A stretch of 64,000 nucleotides of DNA, from contig JAEXDA010000029.1 of NCBI GenBank assembly GCA_023401925.1, forward strand, positions 91,153 to 155,152. Reading direction: 5' to 3'. This document shows, piece by piece, positions 9,308 to 18,833 of the stretch. Made by a program: the position numbers and the translations under genes. This stretch comes from Bacillota bacterium (GTDB lineage Bacteria; Bacillota; UBA4882; UBA8346). Numbering within the stretch: position 1 is the first letter of the stretch; every line of letters starts with the position of its first letter. The notes under the pieces are model-generated. The model did no database searches and was not told where the DNA came from. It worked only from the letters and a program-made list of their open reading frames with translations.

Positions 9308-10080
9308 TGAGACCTGTATTATTCAGTATTTTTGGATTGCCAATTTATTCTTACGGATTTTTGCTGGCTGTTGCTTTTTTAGCGGCCATTATCGGGCTTG
9401 GCAAATCAGGTAAAAGATATGCCATCACCTATGAGAATATTATTGATTTCGCTACCTGGGTTTTGATCGGCGCAATCATCGGAGCAAGGCTGGCTTATGT
9501 TATAACAGAATATCGATATTTCCTGAATTCACCCTGGTGGGAAGTTCTTAGGGTCAGTTCGGGGGGGTTGGCTTTCCATGGCGGTTTAATCGGAGGCTTT
9601 ATGGCGGGATACGGCTATACCCGGTACAAAAAGATATCAACCTGGAAGTTGGCTGATCTTGTTGCTCCTTATATCGCACTGGGATATTCTATCGTGAGAA
9701 TCGGTTGTTTTTTAAACGGCTGTTGTTACGGCAAAGTCACCAATGTAGCATGGGCGTTGCGGTGCGAGGCCAATGATACGGCATTACGGCACCCAACCCA
9801 GTTATACTCGGTGCTGGGGAGCTTCGCCTTGTTTTTGATTTTGAGGCGGCTTCGCAATCACAAACAATTTGACGGATTTCTCTTTTTGTTGTATATCGGC
9901 TTATATTCCGTGATGCGGTTTATTGTGGAAATCTTCCGGGAAAGCCCGATGGTTGAGCCTTGGTTGAGTCTTGCTCAATTGGTATGCATTATTTTAGGAG
10001 TTTTAGCGTTTGGCCTCATGGGGTTCCTGGAATGGCGCGCTAATACAAAATTGCGTTCAAAAAGCACCAATAGCATTTAA
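9307..10080 (+). CDS. lgt: Prolipoprotein diacylglyceryl transferase
   Basis: Lgt transfers diacylglycerol from phosphatidylglycerol to the lipobox cysteine at the cytoplasmic membrane. The polytopic 257-aa protein shows SGGLAFHGGLIGG near residue 77 and the signature region VRIGCFLNGCCYG near 131, where Arg and Asn match the family essential positions. It is translationally coupled to lspA. The pair shows that lipoproteins are made here, although none of the solute-binding proteins in this window has a lipobox. Confidence 0.95.
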   Translation: MRPVLFSIFGLPIYSYGFLLAVAFLAAIIGLGKSGKRYAITYENIIDFATWVLIGAIIGARLAYVITEYRYFLNSPWWEVLRVSSGGLAFHGGLIGGFMAGYGYTRYKKISTWKLADLVAPYIALGYSIVRIGCFLNGCCYGKVTNVAWALRCEANDTALRHPTQLYSVLGSFALFLILRRLRNHKQFDGFLFLLYIGLYSVMRFIVEIFRESPMVEPWLSLAQLVCIILGVLAFGLMGFLEWRANTKLRSKSTNSI

Positions 10081-10112
10081 GGGTGTGACCTGTATGAAGG
10101 AGGCTGACAAGG

Positions 10113-11033
10113 ATGCAGCTTCAGAGGTTCGTGGTTGATGATCAACATCAGGGAAAGCGCTTGGATCTTTTCTTAAGCCAGACCGGGGTCTGGCCTTCTC
10201 GTTCTTTTGTCCGGAAAATCATTGATGCCGGCGGAGTCCGTAAGCAGGATAAAGTTTTAAGAGCCAGCTACCGTTTGGAATCTTCCGACCGGATCGAAGT
10301 AACCTGGAATGAACCGGAACCATTAGAGGTAATGCCGGAGGAGCTACCCCTTGAAATATTATACGAAGACTTTGATTTAATCGTAATTAATAAAAGCCGG
10401 GGAATGGTGGTTCATCCGGCTGCAGGCAATTATCACGGTACTTTGGTCAATGCTTTACTGGAACATTGCAAGGATTTATCCGGCATCGGAGGCGTTATTC
10501 GGCCGGGAATCGTGCACCGATTGGATAAGGATACTTCCGGAGTGTTGGTAATCGCTAAGAATGATTTGGCCCATGTGGATCTGGCGGCTCAAATCAAAGC
10601 CCGGAAAATGAAACGGATATATAAGACGATTGTTCATGGCCATCCTCCCGAAGATGAGCGAATTGAGGCTCCCATAGGACGCCATCCGGTAGAGCGAAAA
10701 AAGATGGCGGTTGTTGCAAACGGACGGAACGCCGCCACCAATTACCGGGTCATCAAGTACTTTGGAAACGGCTCGACCCGTTATGCTTTTTTGGAAGTAC
10801 GCCTGGAATCCGGCCGTACCCATCAGATTCGGGTTCATCTGAGTTATCAGGGATATCCGGTGGTGGGAGACCCTGTTTATGGATGGAAGAAGGAACCCGC
10901 ACCCATTGAAGGACAGGCTTTGCATGCGGCCCTGCTTGGTTTTATTCACCCGCGGACCCGGGAATACCTGGAGTTTACCACGGATATTCCTGAAGTGATG
11001 CAAAATGTTTTAAAGTGGTGCGAAAAAATTTAG
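10113..11033 (+). CDS. RluA/RluD-family 23S rRNA pseudouridine synthase
   Basis: It isomerises uridines in rRNA. An S4-like RNA-binding domain covers about residues 14-70 (KRLDLFLSQ). The catalytic domain has PGIVHRLDKDTSG with Asp138 as the catalytic aspartate, and the later SGRTHQIRVHL motif. At 306 aa it matches RluD-type enzymes, usually found next to lspA in Firmicutes, as here. The start has AGGAGG nine bases upstream. Whether it modifies the RluD sites or another RluA-type site cannot be decided. Confidence 0.92.
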   Translation: MQLQRFVVDDQHQGKRLDLFLSQTGVWPSRSFVRKIIDAGGVRKQDKVLRASYRLESSDRIEVTWNEPEPLEVMPEELPLEILYEDFDLIVINKSRGMVVHPAAGNYHGTLVNALLEHCKDLSGIGGVIRPGIVHRLDKDTSGVLVIAKNDLAHVDLAAQIKARKMKRIYKTIVHGHPPEDERIEAPIGRHPVERKKMAVVANGRNAATNYRVIKYFGNGSTRYAFLEVRLESGRTHQIRVHLSYQGYPVVGDPVYGWKKEPAPIEGQALHAALLGFIHPRTREYLEFTTDIPEVMQNVLKWCEKI

Positions 11034-11137
11034 AGGTCGATAAATTCAGATGGTCATCCAAGATTACGAATATCGAATCACCGCAGTTCCGTGGGTTTGC
11101 GACGCTGAGGTTTTATTATCAAACTTTATTCAATGGT

Positions 11138-11167
11138 AAAAAGGAGACCGCTTTTTTGGCGGTCTCC
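11138..11167 (-). terminator. Rho-independent terminator, minus strand
   Basis: GGAGACCGC and GCGGTCTCC pair over a 7-nt loop. Read on the minus strand, the hairpin is followed by five T. It lies just downstream of the 54-aa minus-strand gene. Confidence 0.8.
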
Positions 11168-11199
11168 CGGGAGGAACTAAATTTAATGCCATTAAGGCA

Positions 11200-11364
11200 T
11201 TAATGCACACTGGGGCGCGTCATATCAAGCAAACCCAATACGACGTGGGCAAGGCCGAAACCTAGGATACCGGCTCCCCATTTACTTTTCAAAAAAAACG
11301 CCCCGATACCTGAAACAGCCGCACCGGTTCCGGTAACAGCCAAACTGGTAGTAGTTGCCTTCAA
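11200..11364 (-). CDS. Small Gly/Ala-rich membrane protein
   Basis: This 54-aa protein starts MKATTTSLAVTGTGAAVSG and has two short hydrophobic segments separated by a KSKWG turn, so it is probably a membrane hairpin. A TTG start is chosen because GGGAGGTG stands five bases upstream. A longer reading of 74 aa would run through that ribosome binding site. It has its own terminator on the minus strand. I do not recognise the family. Confidence 0.6.
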   Translation of the reverse strand: MKATTTSLAVTGTGAAVSGIGAFFLKSKWGAGILGFGLAHVVLGLLDMTRPSVH

Positions 11365-11489
11365 GTTAACACCTCCCGGGAATATTTTCTCCGATCTTTT
11401 GCTGATTATGAAGGAATAACCCAAATGACAAATTTAGATATCCCATCGTGATTCGCAGCGAATTTTAAAATTGAAAGAGCGCAAGTGAG

Positions 11490-11678
11490 GTGCGATATGG
11501 CTGCCGATTCAGGGACCAACTTGAGAGTCAGATTGAGGTCCTCCGGATGAGGATGCAAAATCTCTGGAGAGAACGTGGATATATTGATGAAGCTGTTTTA
11601 AGAATCAGCATGGAATTGGATCAATTACTCAACGAGTACCAATGGTTATGGAAACAAGACGCAAGTTGTCAAAAATGA
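11490..11678 (+). CDS. Spo0E-like aspartyl-phosphate phosphatase
   Basis: Proteins of this family remove phosphate from Spo0A~P and so delay sporulation. The 62-aa product is one helical hairpin with the family pattern: an IEVLRMRMQNLW helix and then SMELDQLLNEYQ, which contains the S-x-E-L-D signature. A close paralog lies at 19123-19368 on the other strand. The GTG start is the only one giving the complete first helix; the ribosome binding site is poor and overlaps the start (GTGAGGTG), so the exact start is uncertain. Confidence 0.75.
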   Translation: MRYGCRFRDQLESQIEVLRMRMQNLWRERGYIDEAVLRISMELDQLLNEYQWLWKQDASCQK

Positions 11679-11745
11679 AAATGAGTGGATTTTTGGTGAC
11701 CACAGGGACTCATGGCGCTGTAGAATAGTGGATATCGATAGGTAG

Positions 11746-11779
11746 GAGAGGATGCCTCGGGCTGTCCTCTCTTTTTTTT
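11746..11779 (+). terminator. Strong rho-independent terminator
   Basis: GAGAGGA and TCCTCTC pair around a 12-nt loop and eight T follow. It ends the Spo0E-like transcript. Confidence 0.9.
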
Positions 11780-11809
11780 GAAGAACTGTGGGGTTAAAAG
11801 AAAAAATTC

Positions 11810-11872
11810 TGACGACGGAAAGAATCATTTCTGTGACAGAAAGAATTCCTTGGATGACAGAAAGAATGGTGT
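11810..11872. repeat. Three 21-bp imperfect tandem repeats
   Basis: GAAAGAAT recurs at exactly 21-bp spacing (11818, 11839, 11860), each copy preceded by GAC or TGACA. It would encode TER-containing heptads, but the frame has no ribosome binding site. Confidence 0.65.
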
Positions 11873-12013
11873 CTTTGAATATGTGGGCATTTTTCAATGA
11901 AAGGAAAAATGTATTTTTTTTTAAACCAATGGAGCGACTTTCATTCATTTTAATTAATAACAACGATTGATTGGTTTACCAATGACATTGCAAGGGGCCT
12001 GTAAATGACCGCT

Positions 12014-12052
12014 ATTGTAAATATTTAGTTTATTCTAATAGATATTTACAAT
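12014..12052. promoter_or_regulatory. Perfect 11-bp inverted repeat
   Basis: ATTGTAAATAT and ATATTTACAAT are separated by 17 bp in an AT-rich region 420 bp before a secreted-protein gene. It could be an operator or a weak hairpin. The regulator is unknown. Confidence 0.4.
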
Positions 12053-12472
12053 TGGTATAAGTGGTGTTAATATTATAATATCACTGTATAGTTGCGAAAT
12101 TGTTAGACTATCTTGATTGTTTTAATAAAATCAAATGAAGATTAAATAAAATTAATTGAACCCTCGGGGATAGATGGGACGATTAAAAAAAGCTGAGGGG
12201 AATGATGGAACTTCTTCTTTTCATATTGAAAATAATCGAGGCAAATTGGATGGGCGCCAGTAATGGCTCTTAACGGGGAAATTGATACATTTTATCGGTG
12301 ATTCATGGTATCTAACCTTGCAAATTCTTACTGTCCGTTGACGGGGTTTTTAGTTGAACATGGAATGAATCAACGAGTTGCAAACCGCTTCAAGGAACCA
12401 AACGAACGGACATTTGTAACCGTCAAGGCCTTAAAAAAAGTGCCTGGAAAAAAATGTTAGGAGGAAAAGAAG

Positions 12473-13933
12473 ATGTCTAGGTCTTTAAAATGGAAACGGG
12501 TTTTATTTTTACTTTCTATGGTCACAAGCGTCGTGGCCGTAATGATGGGTGCTAGTGTAACCACAGCAATGGCTGAGACGATAAACTTTAGTTCCGGAAT
12601 GGAAACTCAACAAATCCAGCCCACATTCTCCGACACCACTGCCTATTCATTTAATGTCAATGGTTATCTGTCGGGAATCAATCCCGAATGCAGCATCAGA
12701 CAGGAAATTGCTCATAGTGGTTCCAAAGCCATCGTGTATTCCGGGACGGATACCAATGCCGCTACTTCTTTTTGTTATTTCAAAGTGTTTAAAGTCGCCA
12801 TCCCCGTCACCGGTGATACCAATTTGAGCTACTGGATTTATCCGCAAAATGACAATGGAAGGTATGTAGCGGTTGATTTTGAGTGCAGTGACGGCACTAC
12901 TTTGAGAGATTGCGGCGCTACGGATTCCAACGGTATCAGCATGCATCCCAAGGCCGGCCGGGGAACCGTCAATACTTGGACCAATATTACCAGTAATGTC
13001 GGCGCTTGGCTTCATGGTAAAACCATCCGCTATATTATCATCGGTTATGACCGGCCGGAAGCAACGGGGGGTTTTCGAGGATACATCGATGATATCAAAA
13101 TATCCAAGACTTCAACTTTGGCAGCCCCGGCTGCCACCTGGCAGGAACACTGGTTTGAACATAACCAGCTGGTTAAACTGCAATATTATGATGATCAGGT
13201 GGCGGTTTACTTTGACGCTGATATGGCCGGTACCACCTCAAGCTGGATCTTTCCCCTGGTGAGCACGCTATGGATGTATACCAAGAGTATTTACGGGACT
13301 TTCGGCAGTGATCCCCGGTTATATGTGGTGGTTCACCGCAGCAGATACTCGGGGGGGCACCCCTCAACCTGGTTCGATAGCAGTCATGACTACCGCAACA
13401 CCATCGACGTTGGCGGTAGTGATTTTGGCAGCGCTTCCGGTTGGAACATTAAGATACTCCTGCATGAGGTTTCCCATATTGTTGAGTTAGCTTCTTATGG
13501 TTGCCACGGTTCACCCTCGGCCAAACTGTGGGGTGATAGTAAATTTGCCGAAATATACCAATATGATGCCCTGATCGGTATGGGCATGAGCAGCGAAGCC
13601 CAAGCGGAGTATGATGAATATCTCAGTTCAACGGATGGAAACGGCTATTATTGGTTTTGGGATTGGTTCTATCCCATTTGGTCGCAACATGGGAAAGCCA
13701 TGGCGCTAACCGGATTTTTTAAATTGCTTGGCCAGTATTTCCCGAAGGCATCGAATGGCTATGATTATTCCTCCAGTCTGAACTGGGGTCAGTTTTATCA
13801 CTTCTGGAGCGGGGCGGCTGGGTCCAATTTGAAATCCCAAGCGACTGCGGCCTTTGGATGGGATTCTCTCAAGGAGTCCCAATGGAATACGGCGCGCAGT
13901 ACTTTCTCTGCCATAACTCCTTTATATGAATGA
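12473..13933 (+). CDS. Secreted putative zinc metallopeptidase with N-terminal beta domain
   Basis: A typical signal peptide ends near residue 34 (TTAMA before ETINF), so the 486-aa protein is exported. Residues 35-212 look like a jelly-roll carbohydrate-binding module, ending in GYIDDIKIS as many do. The C-terminal half contains HEVSH at 331-335, which fits the HExxH zinc motif. The third ligand may be Glu360 in KFAE, which would be gluzincin-like. Four cysteines in the first domain could form disulfides. It lies upstream of a secreted GH3 enzyme and may be part of the same extracellular polysaccharide-degrading programme. I could not assign a named peptidase family. Confidence 0.65.
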   Translation: MSRSLKWKRVLFLLSMVTSVVAVMMGASVTTAMAETINFSSGMETQQIQPTFSDTTAYSFNVNGYLSGINPECSIRQEIAHSGSKAIVYSGTDTNAATSFCYFKVFKVAIPVTGDTNLSYWIYPQNDNGRYVAVDFECSDGTTLRDCGATDSNGISMHPKAGRGTVNTWTNITSNVGAWLHGKTIRYIIIGYDRPEATGGFRGYIDDIKISKTSTLAAPAATWQEHWFEHNQLVKLQYYDDQVAVYFDADMAGTTSSWIFPLVSTLWMYTKSIYGTFGSDPRLYVVVHRSRYSGGHPSTWFDSSHDYRNTIDVGGSDFGSASGWNIKILLHEVSHIVELASYGCHGSPSAKLWGDSKFAEIYQYDALIGMGMSSEAQAEYDEYLSSTDGNGYYWFWDWFYPIWSQHGKAMALTGFFKLLGQYFPKASNGYDYSSSLNWGQFYHFWSGAAGSNLKSQATAAFGWDSLKESQWNTARSTFSAITPLYE

Positions 13934-13954
13934 TTTTCTTATTAGCCCGGTTTT

Positions 13955-14087
13955 GGAGCTGTCCCAAAAGGGAATTTTACGATAAAGAAATACAATATAT
14001 TGAAACCGACACATTCGATGAAGTCGCGTGTGTACGCGATATATATTGTATTTCTTATTGATTTCGAATTACTTTTTAGACAGCCTC
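13955..14087. mobile_element. MITE-like element, copy A
   Basis: This 133-bp element has imperfect terminal repeats: GGAGCTGTCCCAAAA at the left, and GAGGCTGTCTAAAAA when the right end is read in reverse. Inside is a perfect 16-bp palindrome, AAGAAATACAATATAT and its complement. It lies between two secreted-protein genes. Related copies are at 28457, 32250, 37618 and 51241. Confidence 0.75.
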
Positions 14088-14115
14088 ATTTTAAATTCAA
14101 TGAAAAGGAGGAAAA

Positions 14116-17100
14116 ATGATGAACATGAAGAACGGCACCATTATTATTGTCCTGCTGCTCGGGTTATTCATGATTATGACGGCAGTGCATTCGGCGACCA
14201 GCGCCACTACAACCTGGTATTTATATAACACCGCAGTATCCGGAGTGGCGCCCGCCGGGGAAGTCCTGCAATCGGCTCAAAGTGATACGGAAGGGTGGCA
14301 ACCTACCCGTTCCATCACCACGGCCCCGCTATACTGGTATTCGGAGCCGCAAACCTGTACCTATGCCGCAGGAAATTGGCAGTTCATTTTGTGGACCGCC
14401 AGTCCCGGCAAAGCAACCATGGTGCAAGCTGATGTTTATCGCACCAACCTCGATGGCAGCGGAGGGGCGCTGGTCTGCAGCCAGCAACTGGATGTCAATA
14501 CCACCGGTGGAGGCAATCATTCTTCAATCTATACTTACAACGCCGTCCCGGCGGTCACCCTGTCCAATCAACGATTGATGGCAAAGATCTTTAAAGTATC
14601 CGGCAGTGATGTCACCATGGCTTATAACACCAATGATTTTCCAACCCGTATACTGACAACGCCGATAAGTGCAGAACCCACTCCCACTCCAACACCGACG
14701 GCGGCTCCGGGCAAAGCCATTCCGGGGTTGGTTGACGCTGCAAGTTACGATGCCATGTTCGGTATCGATACGGAAATTTGCTCCGAGGGCGGGCTAGATG
14801 TAGGTTGGACCGATGCGGGCGACTGGATGGATTATCATGTCACCGTGGCGGTAAGCGGTAATTATCTGGTGGAATTTAGGGCATCCAGCCCCTATGCCAA
14901 CACGCAATTTCAGTTGAAGAACGGTACCCAGGTTTTGGCGACCGTGACTATTCCCAATACCGGCGGCTGGCAAGCCTGGACCAATGTGGCGGCCAACGTC
15001 AACTTGACAGCCGGCACTCAAACTCTGCGTATCGTAGCCGTAACCAACGGCTGGAACCTGCGCTCCATCAACTTTAGTTCTATCGGGAGCGCGGTAACGG
15101 TTCCGGTCCAAGGATCATACATTCAATATATCCAGCTCGGCTATTCGCCGGCTGATTTAGATGGAGTTTCCACTTTGATCTCTCAAAATACCAATATCAG
15201 CCAGAAAGTCCGTTATAATGTCGGCGCCGTGGTTACTGTGAGTGTCCGTTATTTGACCGACCCGAAGTCGATTCGGTTTTCCACCACTGACGCCGCCGGC
15301 AATCTCATCAGCGGCAATCCCTTAACTTTTACAGTGTTGCCGACTTCGGTGGTGAATGTGGAGATACTGGAGGCGACTCCGACTCTAACTCCCACCCCGA
15401 CTCCTACCGGTCCCAGCATTACCCCTACCCCCACACCGACTCCGGTTGAAGGGGCCTTCAATGTTTTAGGGCCTGATAAGGGCCAGATGGTCACCACGAC
15501 CCGGACCCCGGTGTTGAGTTGGGAAAGGTATGCTGGAACGGTAAAATATGAAGTATGGCTCAATATTTCCCGCACCGACTATGACTGGCGTGCCGTCGGA
15601 AACTTGCTGGACCGCTATACCAAAGTAGGAGAAACCGGTGGGACCAGTTTCTCGGCGCCCGAATTGTCGGACCGCTGGACTTACAAATGGTATGTGGTAG
15701 CCATTGATGGTGCAGGATCAAGAGCCCAATCAGATATCGGCCAATTCAGCGTCTATCTGCCCGTTTTGGAAGGGGTGAATGACGGAGTCAATATCGTCAA
15801 CGGTTGTCGCGATCTGAATAAAAACGGGACCATCGAACCGTTTGAAGATTGGCATCTGCCCATTGCCACCCGGCTTGTTGATCTGATGTCCCGCTTGACC
15901 AATGAGGAAAAATTCCGCCAGTGCTTCTATGGTGCTGAAAGTGATAATCCCATGAATGGTTTCTCGTTTTCCTACGGTGTCGAAGACGGGATGACCACAA
16001 CCCAGCAAAGTTGCGCCAAGACCCGGATGGGTATTCCGACCGCCTTTGCCGGGGATAAGATTCACGGCTGGAAAACCATTTATCCCACCGAGTTGGGACT
16101 GGCCGCCACAGGTGATCCCAATCTGGCCTACCAATGCGGTAATCTCCAGCGGGTTGAACAAAAATCCGCCGGTTTCACGGGGATGTTGATGCCCCTGGCT
16201 GAAGTCGACACCAAAGTGCTGTATCCGCGGTTTCAGGAAGGTTGCGGCGAAAATGCCGATGAAGCCGCCGCCCTGATTAGAGCCTTGATCTGTGGTTTAC
16301 AGGGAGGACCGGAAATAAATCCCCATTCCTTGATGACTACGGTGAAACATTGGGCCGGCCAAGGCGCGGGCGGAGAGGGGGCACTCCAGTACGACGCGGT
16401 GACCTTCAAATATCATATGAAACCATGGTACGCTGCAGTCGATGCCAACGCGGCCTCGGTGATGCCGGGATATAATAATAGTCCTTATTTGGACCCCAGC
16501 GGTACCGGAGCCAACAACTCCAAACCGGGCATTGACTATCTGCACAATGTGATTGGGTTTAAAGGTTTTGTGGTCACCGACTGGCTCGGCGCCAATACCA
16601 GCCAGACCGTCGCCAGCATGGGCGCCGGGATTGACGTCCTGGGTGGTGCGCCGGCCTCCAGTTCCGACATGAATGCGGTTATTGCCGCTATCGGACAGGC
16701 CAGACTGGATGAGGCGGCTCGCCGGATTCTGGAGACCAAGCTGAGATTGGGGATGTTTGAAAATCCTTACGGTGATCCCACGGCCACCTGGAATGCCTTG
16801 GATAACCATAAGATAGCCCTGGGCGCGGCCAAAAAGTCCATTACCTTGTTAAAGAATAACGGCGTATTGCCACTACGGCTGAATTCCGGAGACAATCTGG
16901 TAGTGGGCGGCCCCAGAGCAACCTGGGTTAACCGGGATAACGATCCCAATGTCATTTGGCAGTCAATTTATTATAGCGATCCCTATGCAGTGAATTATGT
17001 AACGGCTTTCAAAAACCGCTCGGCCTCGCTTGGAGTCAATGTTTATCAGGATACAGCCCCTTCTGCCAAGGTGGCGGTGGTAGTCATTGGGGAAAACTCC

Positions 17101-17562
17101 TATACTCACGGTACGGAATGGACGGATAAGAACCCCAATATTCCAGCGGACCAGCTAGCAGTGATTCAAGGGTTCAAGTCGCAGGGCATCAAGGTCGTGA
17201 CCATTGTGATCACCCCCAGGCCTTATGTGCTGACGAATGTTGCTACGCTTTCCGATGCCTTGATCCTGGTGTACCGGGGTGGAACGGCCATTGAAGAAGC
17301 GTTGGCCGGGCTATGTTACGGCGATTACCTGCCCTCCGGGAAACTGCCGTTTCAATTGCCGCGTTCGGTGGATCAAATCGGCACCGACTCCACCGGCAAT
17401 CAAATTGAAAAGTGGGATTTACCCTATGATCTCGGCGCAACCGATGCCGAACGGGCCGAGATCCGGAGCTTTATCGCCAGTGATCTGCCAGTTCCCACTG
17501 ATTACGGTAATCCACTTTATCCCTACGGAGCAGGGAAGCAAGATTTTACCCCGACGCCTTAA
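14116..17562 (+). CDS. Secreted modular GH3 glycoside hydrolase with CBM6-like module
   Basis: The protein is exported (signal peptide about residues 1-28). In order it has a beta domain to about 190, a Thr-Pro linker, a CBM6-like module (about 199-322), a second beta region, another Thr-Pro linker (about 419-446), an Fn3-like domain (about 447-555) and a GH3 catalytic domain from about 562. GH3 hallmarks are KHWAG at 744-748 and the nucleophile Asp822 in GFVVTDW, followed by the C-terminal alpha/beta sandwich (AKKSITLLKNNGVLPL). The likely activity is exo-beta-glucosidase or xylosidase on plant or cell-wall glycans; the exact sugar is unknown. The chain ends in DFTPTP, like the start of another linker, so a C-terminal module may have been lost. 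GGAGGAAAA precedes the ATG. Confidence 0.88.
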   Translation: MMNMKNGTIIIVLLLGLFMIMTAVHSATSATTTWYLYNTAVSGVAPAGEVLQSAQSDTEGWQPTRSITTAPLYWYSEPQTCTYAAGNWQFILWTASPGKATMVQADVYRTNLDGSGGALVCSQQLDVNTTGGGNHSSIYTYNAVPAVTLSNQRLMAKIFKVSGSDVTMAYNTNDFPTRILTTPISAEPTPTPTPTAAPGKAIPGLVDAASYDAMFGIDTEICSEGGLDVGWTDAGDWMDYHVTVAVSGNYLVEFRASSPYANTQFQLKNGTQVLATVTIPNTGGWQAWTNVAANVNLTAGTQTLRIVAVTNGWNLRSINFSSIGSAVTVPVQGSYIQYIQLGYSPADLDGVSTLISQNTNISQKVRYNVGAVVTVSVRYLTDPKSIRFSTTDAAGNLISGNPLTFTVLPTSVVNVEILEATPTLTPTPTPTGPSITPTPTPTPVEGAFNVLGPDKGQMVTTTRTPVLSWERYAGTVKYEVWLNISRTDYDWRAVGNLLDRYTKVGETGGTSFSAPELSDRWTYKWYVVAIDGAGSRAQSDIGQFSVYLPVLEGVNDGVNIVNGCRDLNKNGTIEPFEDWHLPIATRLVDLMSRLTNEEKFRQCFYGAESDNPMNGFSFSYGVEDGMTTTQQSCAKTRMGIPTAFAGDKIHGWKTIYPTELGLAATGDPNLAYQCGNLQRVEQKSAGFTGMLMPLAEVDTKVLYPRFQEGCGENADEAAALIRALICGLQGGPEINPHSLMTTVKHWAGQGAGGEGALQYDAVTFKYHMKPWYAAVDANAASVMPGYNNSPYLDPSGTGANNSKPGIDYLHNVIGFKGFVVTDWLGANTSQTVASMGAGIDVLGGAPASSSDMNAVIAAIGQARLDEAARRILETKLRLGMFENPYGDPTATWNALDNHKIALGAAKKSITLLKNNGVLPLRLNSGDNLVVGGPRATWVNRDNDPNVIWQSIYYSDPYAVNYVTAFKNRSASLGVNVYQDTAPSAKVAVVVIGENSYTHGTEWTDKNPNIPADQLAVIQGFKSQGIKVVTIVITPRPYVLTNVATLSDALILVYRGGTAIEEALAGLCYGDYLPSGKLPFQLPRSVDQIGTDSTGNQIEKWDLPYDLGATDAERAEIRSFIASDLPVPTDYGNPLYPYGAGKQDFTPTP

Positions 17563-17600
17563 GGGTCTTAAGGGAAAGAGGAGAGTGATTGAGGGATATA

Positions 17601-17635
17601 AAAAAGGGGGCTGCCGTAAAGGAAGCCCCTTTTTT
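17601..17635 (+). terminator. Bidirectional terminator between convergent genes
   Basis: GGGGCT and AGCCCC pair, with five A before and six T after. It can end both the GH3 gene and the minus-strand deacetylase gene. Confidence 0.8.
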
Positions 17636-17729
17636 ATGGTTAAACCCGACGGCATCGCCGGTTAAAATTCAAGACCATATTAAGCATGGCGCTAAAGTAT
17701 CAACGGCATATCCGGCTATAGTAACGGTT

Positions 17730-18833
17730 TCAATATTTACTCATGTCATTGGTTTTATCTTGGATTAGGTGATCAAAACACCATGTATTCATATAAAAAG
17801 CTTTACCGGATGCTTCGTCATAGCCGGAAACCACAATCAGATTGAAACCAATCTCCGGCTTTGGGATTTTGTAAGTGAACTCGCCGCTGGCGTCGGGAGA
17901 TAAGTCCGCGCTGTTTTTCCCGACTTGGATCCGAACCTTCGCTAACTTGGGGCCGTTCAAGCGGAATTTGATCTGGGGAGATTCCGCAACAATGGAGGCA
18001 TCTACCGGCGAAATAATTTCCAGGGGCAAAGGTTTGGTACGGAAAAAACTCTCCAAACCGGCTGTTGAAATATTCCGATTCATGATCATCCGTTTTAACC
18101 GCAACGGATTTTCATTCACGAAGTTGGTGCCGGTATTCACAGTGAATATTCCCTCGTATCCGGCAGCAACCGCTCTGGTTTCAATCAGCTGGTTATAGAG
18201 TCCGAAGGGATAGGCCAGTAATTTCACTTGAATATTCAAATGTTTTTCCAAGATTGCTTTGGAGCTTTGTAATTGATGGTCCAGCCATTGCAGATATTTA
18301 GGATCGCTGATATTGGTATGCGTTCTCACCAGAAACGGATGATATAAAGTATGGGACTCAATATCCATCCCTGCTGTTACCATTTCTTGAAGTTCGGTCC
18401 AAGTGATATATTTTGGGTTTTCCTTCCCAACGACTGCGCTGGGGTAGACAAAAAAGGTCGCTTTTAAACCCAGCCTTTTCAAGATCGGTAAAACGTTTTG
18501 ATAATGGCTTTTTGATCCATCATCAAAAGTAATAACCACCGGTTTGTCGGGAAGAAGCCCCGGGGATTTCTGCATTTTAATAAATTGCAGGGCGGTTATC
18601 GGGTGATAGCCTTGATTGATCATGTATTGCAATTGTTTTTCAAGAGCTTCGGGAGTAACATCATAAACAGTATTGCCGTTTGGAATAATCCGGTGGTAGC
18701 ATAGAATCGGGATAATGTCGTTTTTAGTTGCCGGGGCGTTTTTTTTAACTGGCGCAGCTGCGTATAAACTGGACATTAAAAAAATTACCACGAGCGCTAA
18801 TAAATATTGCGGCTTACAATTAAATTTTTTCAT
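17730..18833 (-). CDS. Secreted polysaccharide deacetylase (CE4/NodB domain)
   Basis: CE4 enzymes remove N- or O-acetyl groups from chitin, peptidoglycan or xylan. The 367-aa protein has a signal peptide ending near LYAAA. The NodB domain shows the metal Asp in VITFDDGSKSHY (about residue 105) and the SHTLYHP motif that supplies the two metal His. The last 90 residues form a beta-sandwich-like domain ending in FNLIVVSGYDE. The sheet-rich tail may anchor it to polysaccharide. It converges with the GH3 gene. GAGGG is the ribosome binding site. Confidence 0.88.
   Translation of the reverse strand: MKKFNCKPQYLLALVVIFLMSSLYAAAPVKKNAPATKNDIIPILCYHRIIPNGNTVYDVTPEALEKQLQYMINQGYHPITALQFIKMQKSPGLLPDKPVVITFDDGSKSHYQNVLPILKRLGLKATFFVYPSAVVGKENPKYITWTELQEMVTAGMDIESHTLYHPFLVRTHTNISDPKYLQWLDHQLQSSKAILEKHLNIQVKLLAYPFGLYNQLIETRAVAAGYEGIFTVNTGTNFVNENPLRLKRMIMNRNISTAGLESFFRTKPLPLEIISPVDASIVAESPQIKFRLNGPKLAKVRIQVGKNSADLSPDASGEFTYKIPKPEIGFNLIVVSGYDEASGKAFYMNTWCFDHLIQDKTNDMSKY

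Larger units (their letters stand above)
11780..12472. other. AT-rich intergenic region
   Basis: I see no gene. It contains the 21-bp tandem repeat and the long inverted repeat listed separately. The last 20 bases hold the TTAGGAGGAAAAG ribosome binding site of the next gene. Confidence 0.5.

Noticed and set aside
10476..11003. Long open frame antisense to the rluD-like gene
   Set aside because: It has no ribosome binding site and mirrors a well-supported gene on the other strand.
11788..11970. 60-codon frame over the 21-bp repeats
   Set aside because: It has no ribosome binding site, lies directly behind a terminator and is open only because the repeat period is a multiple of three.
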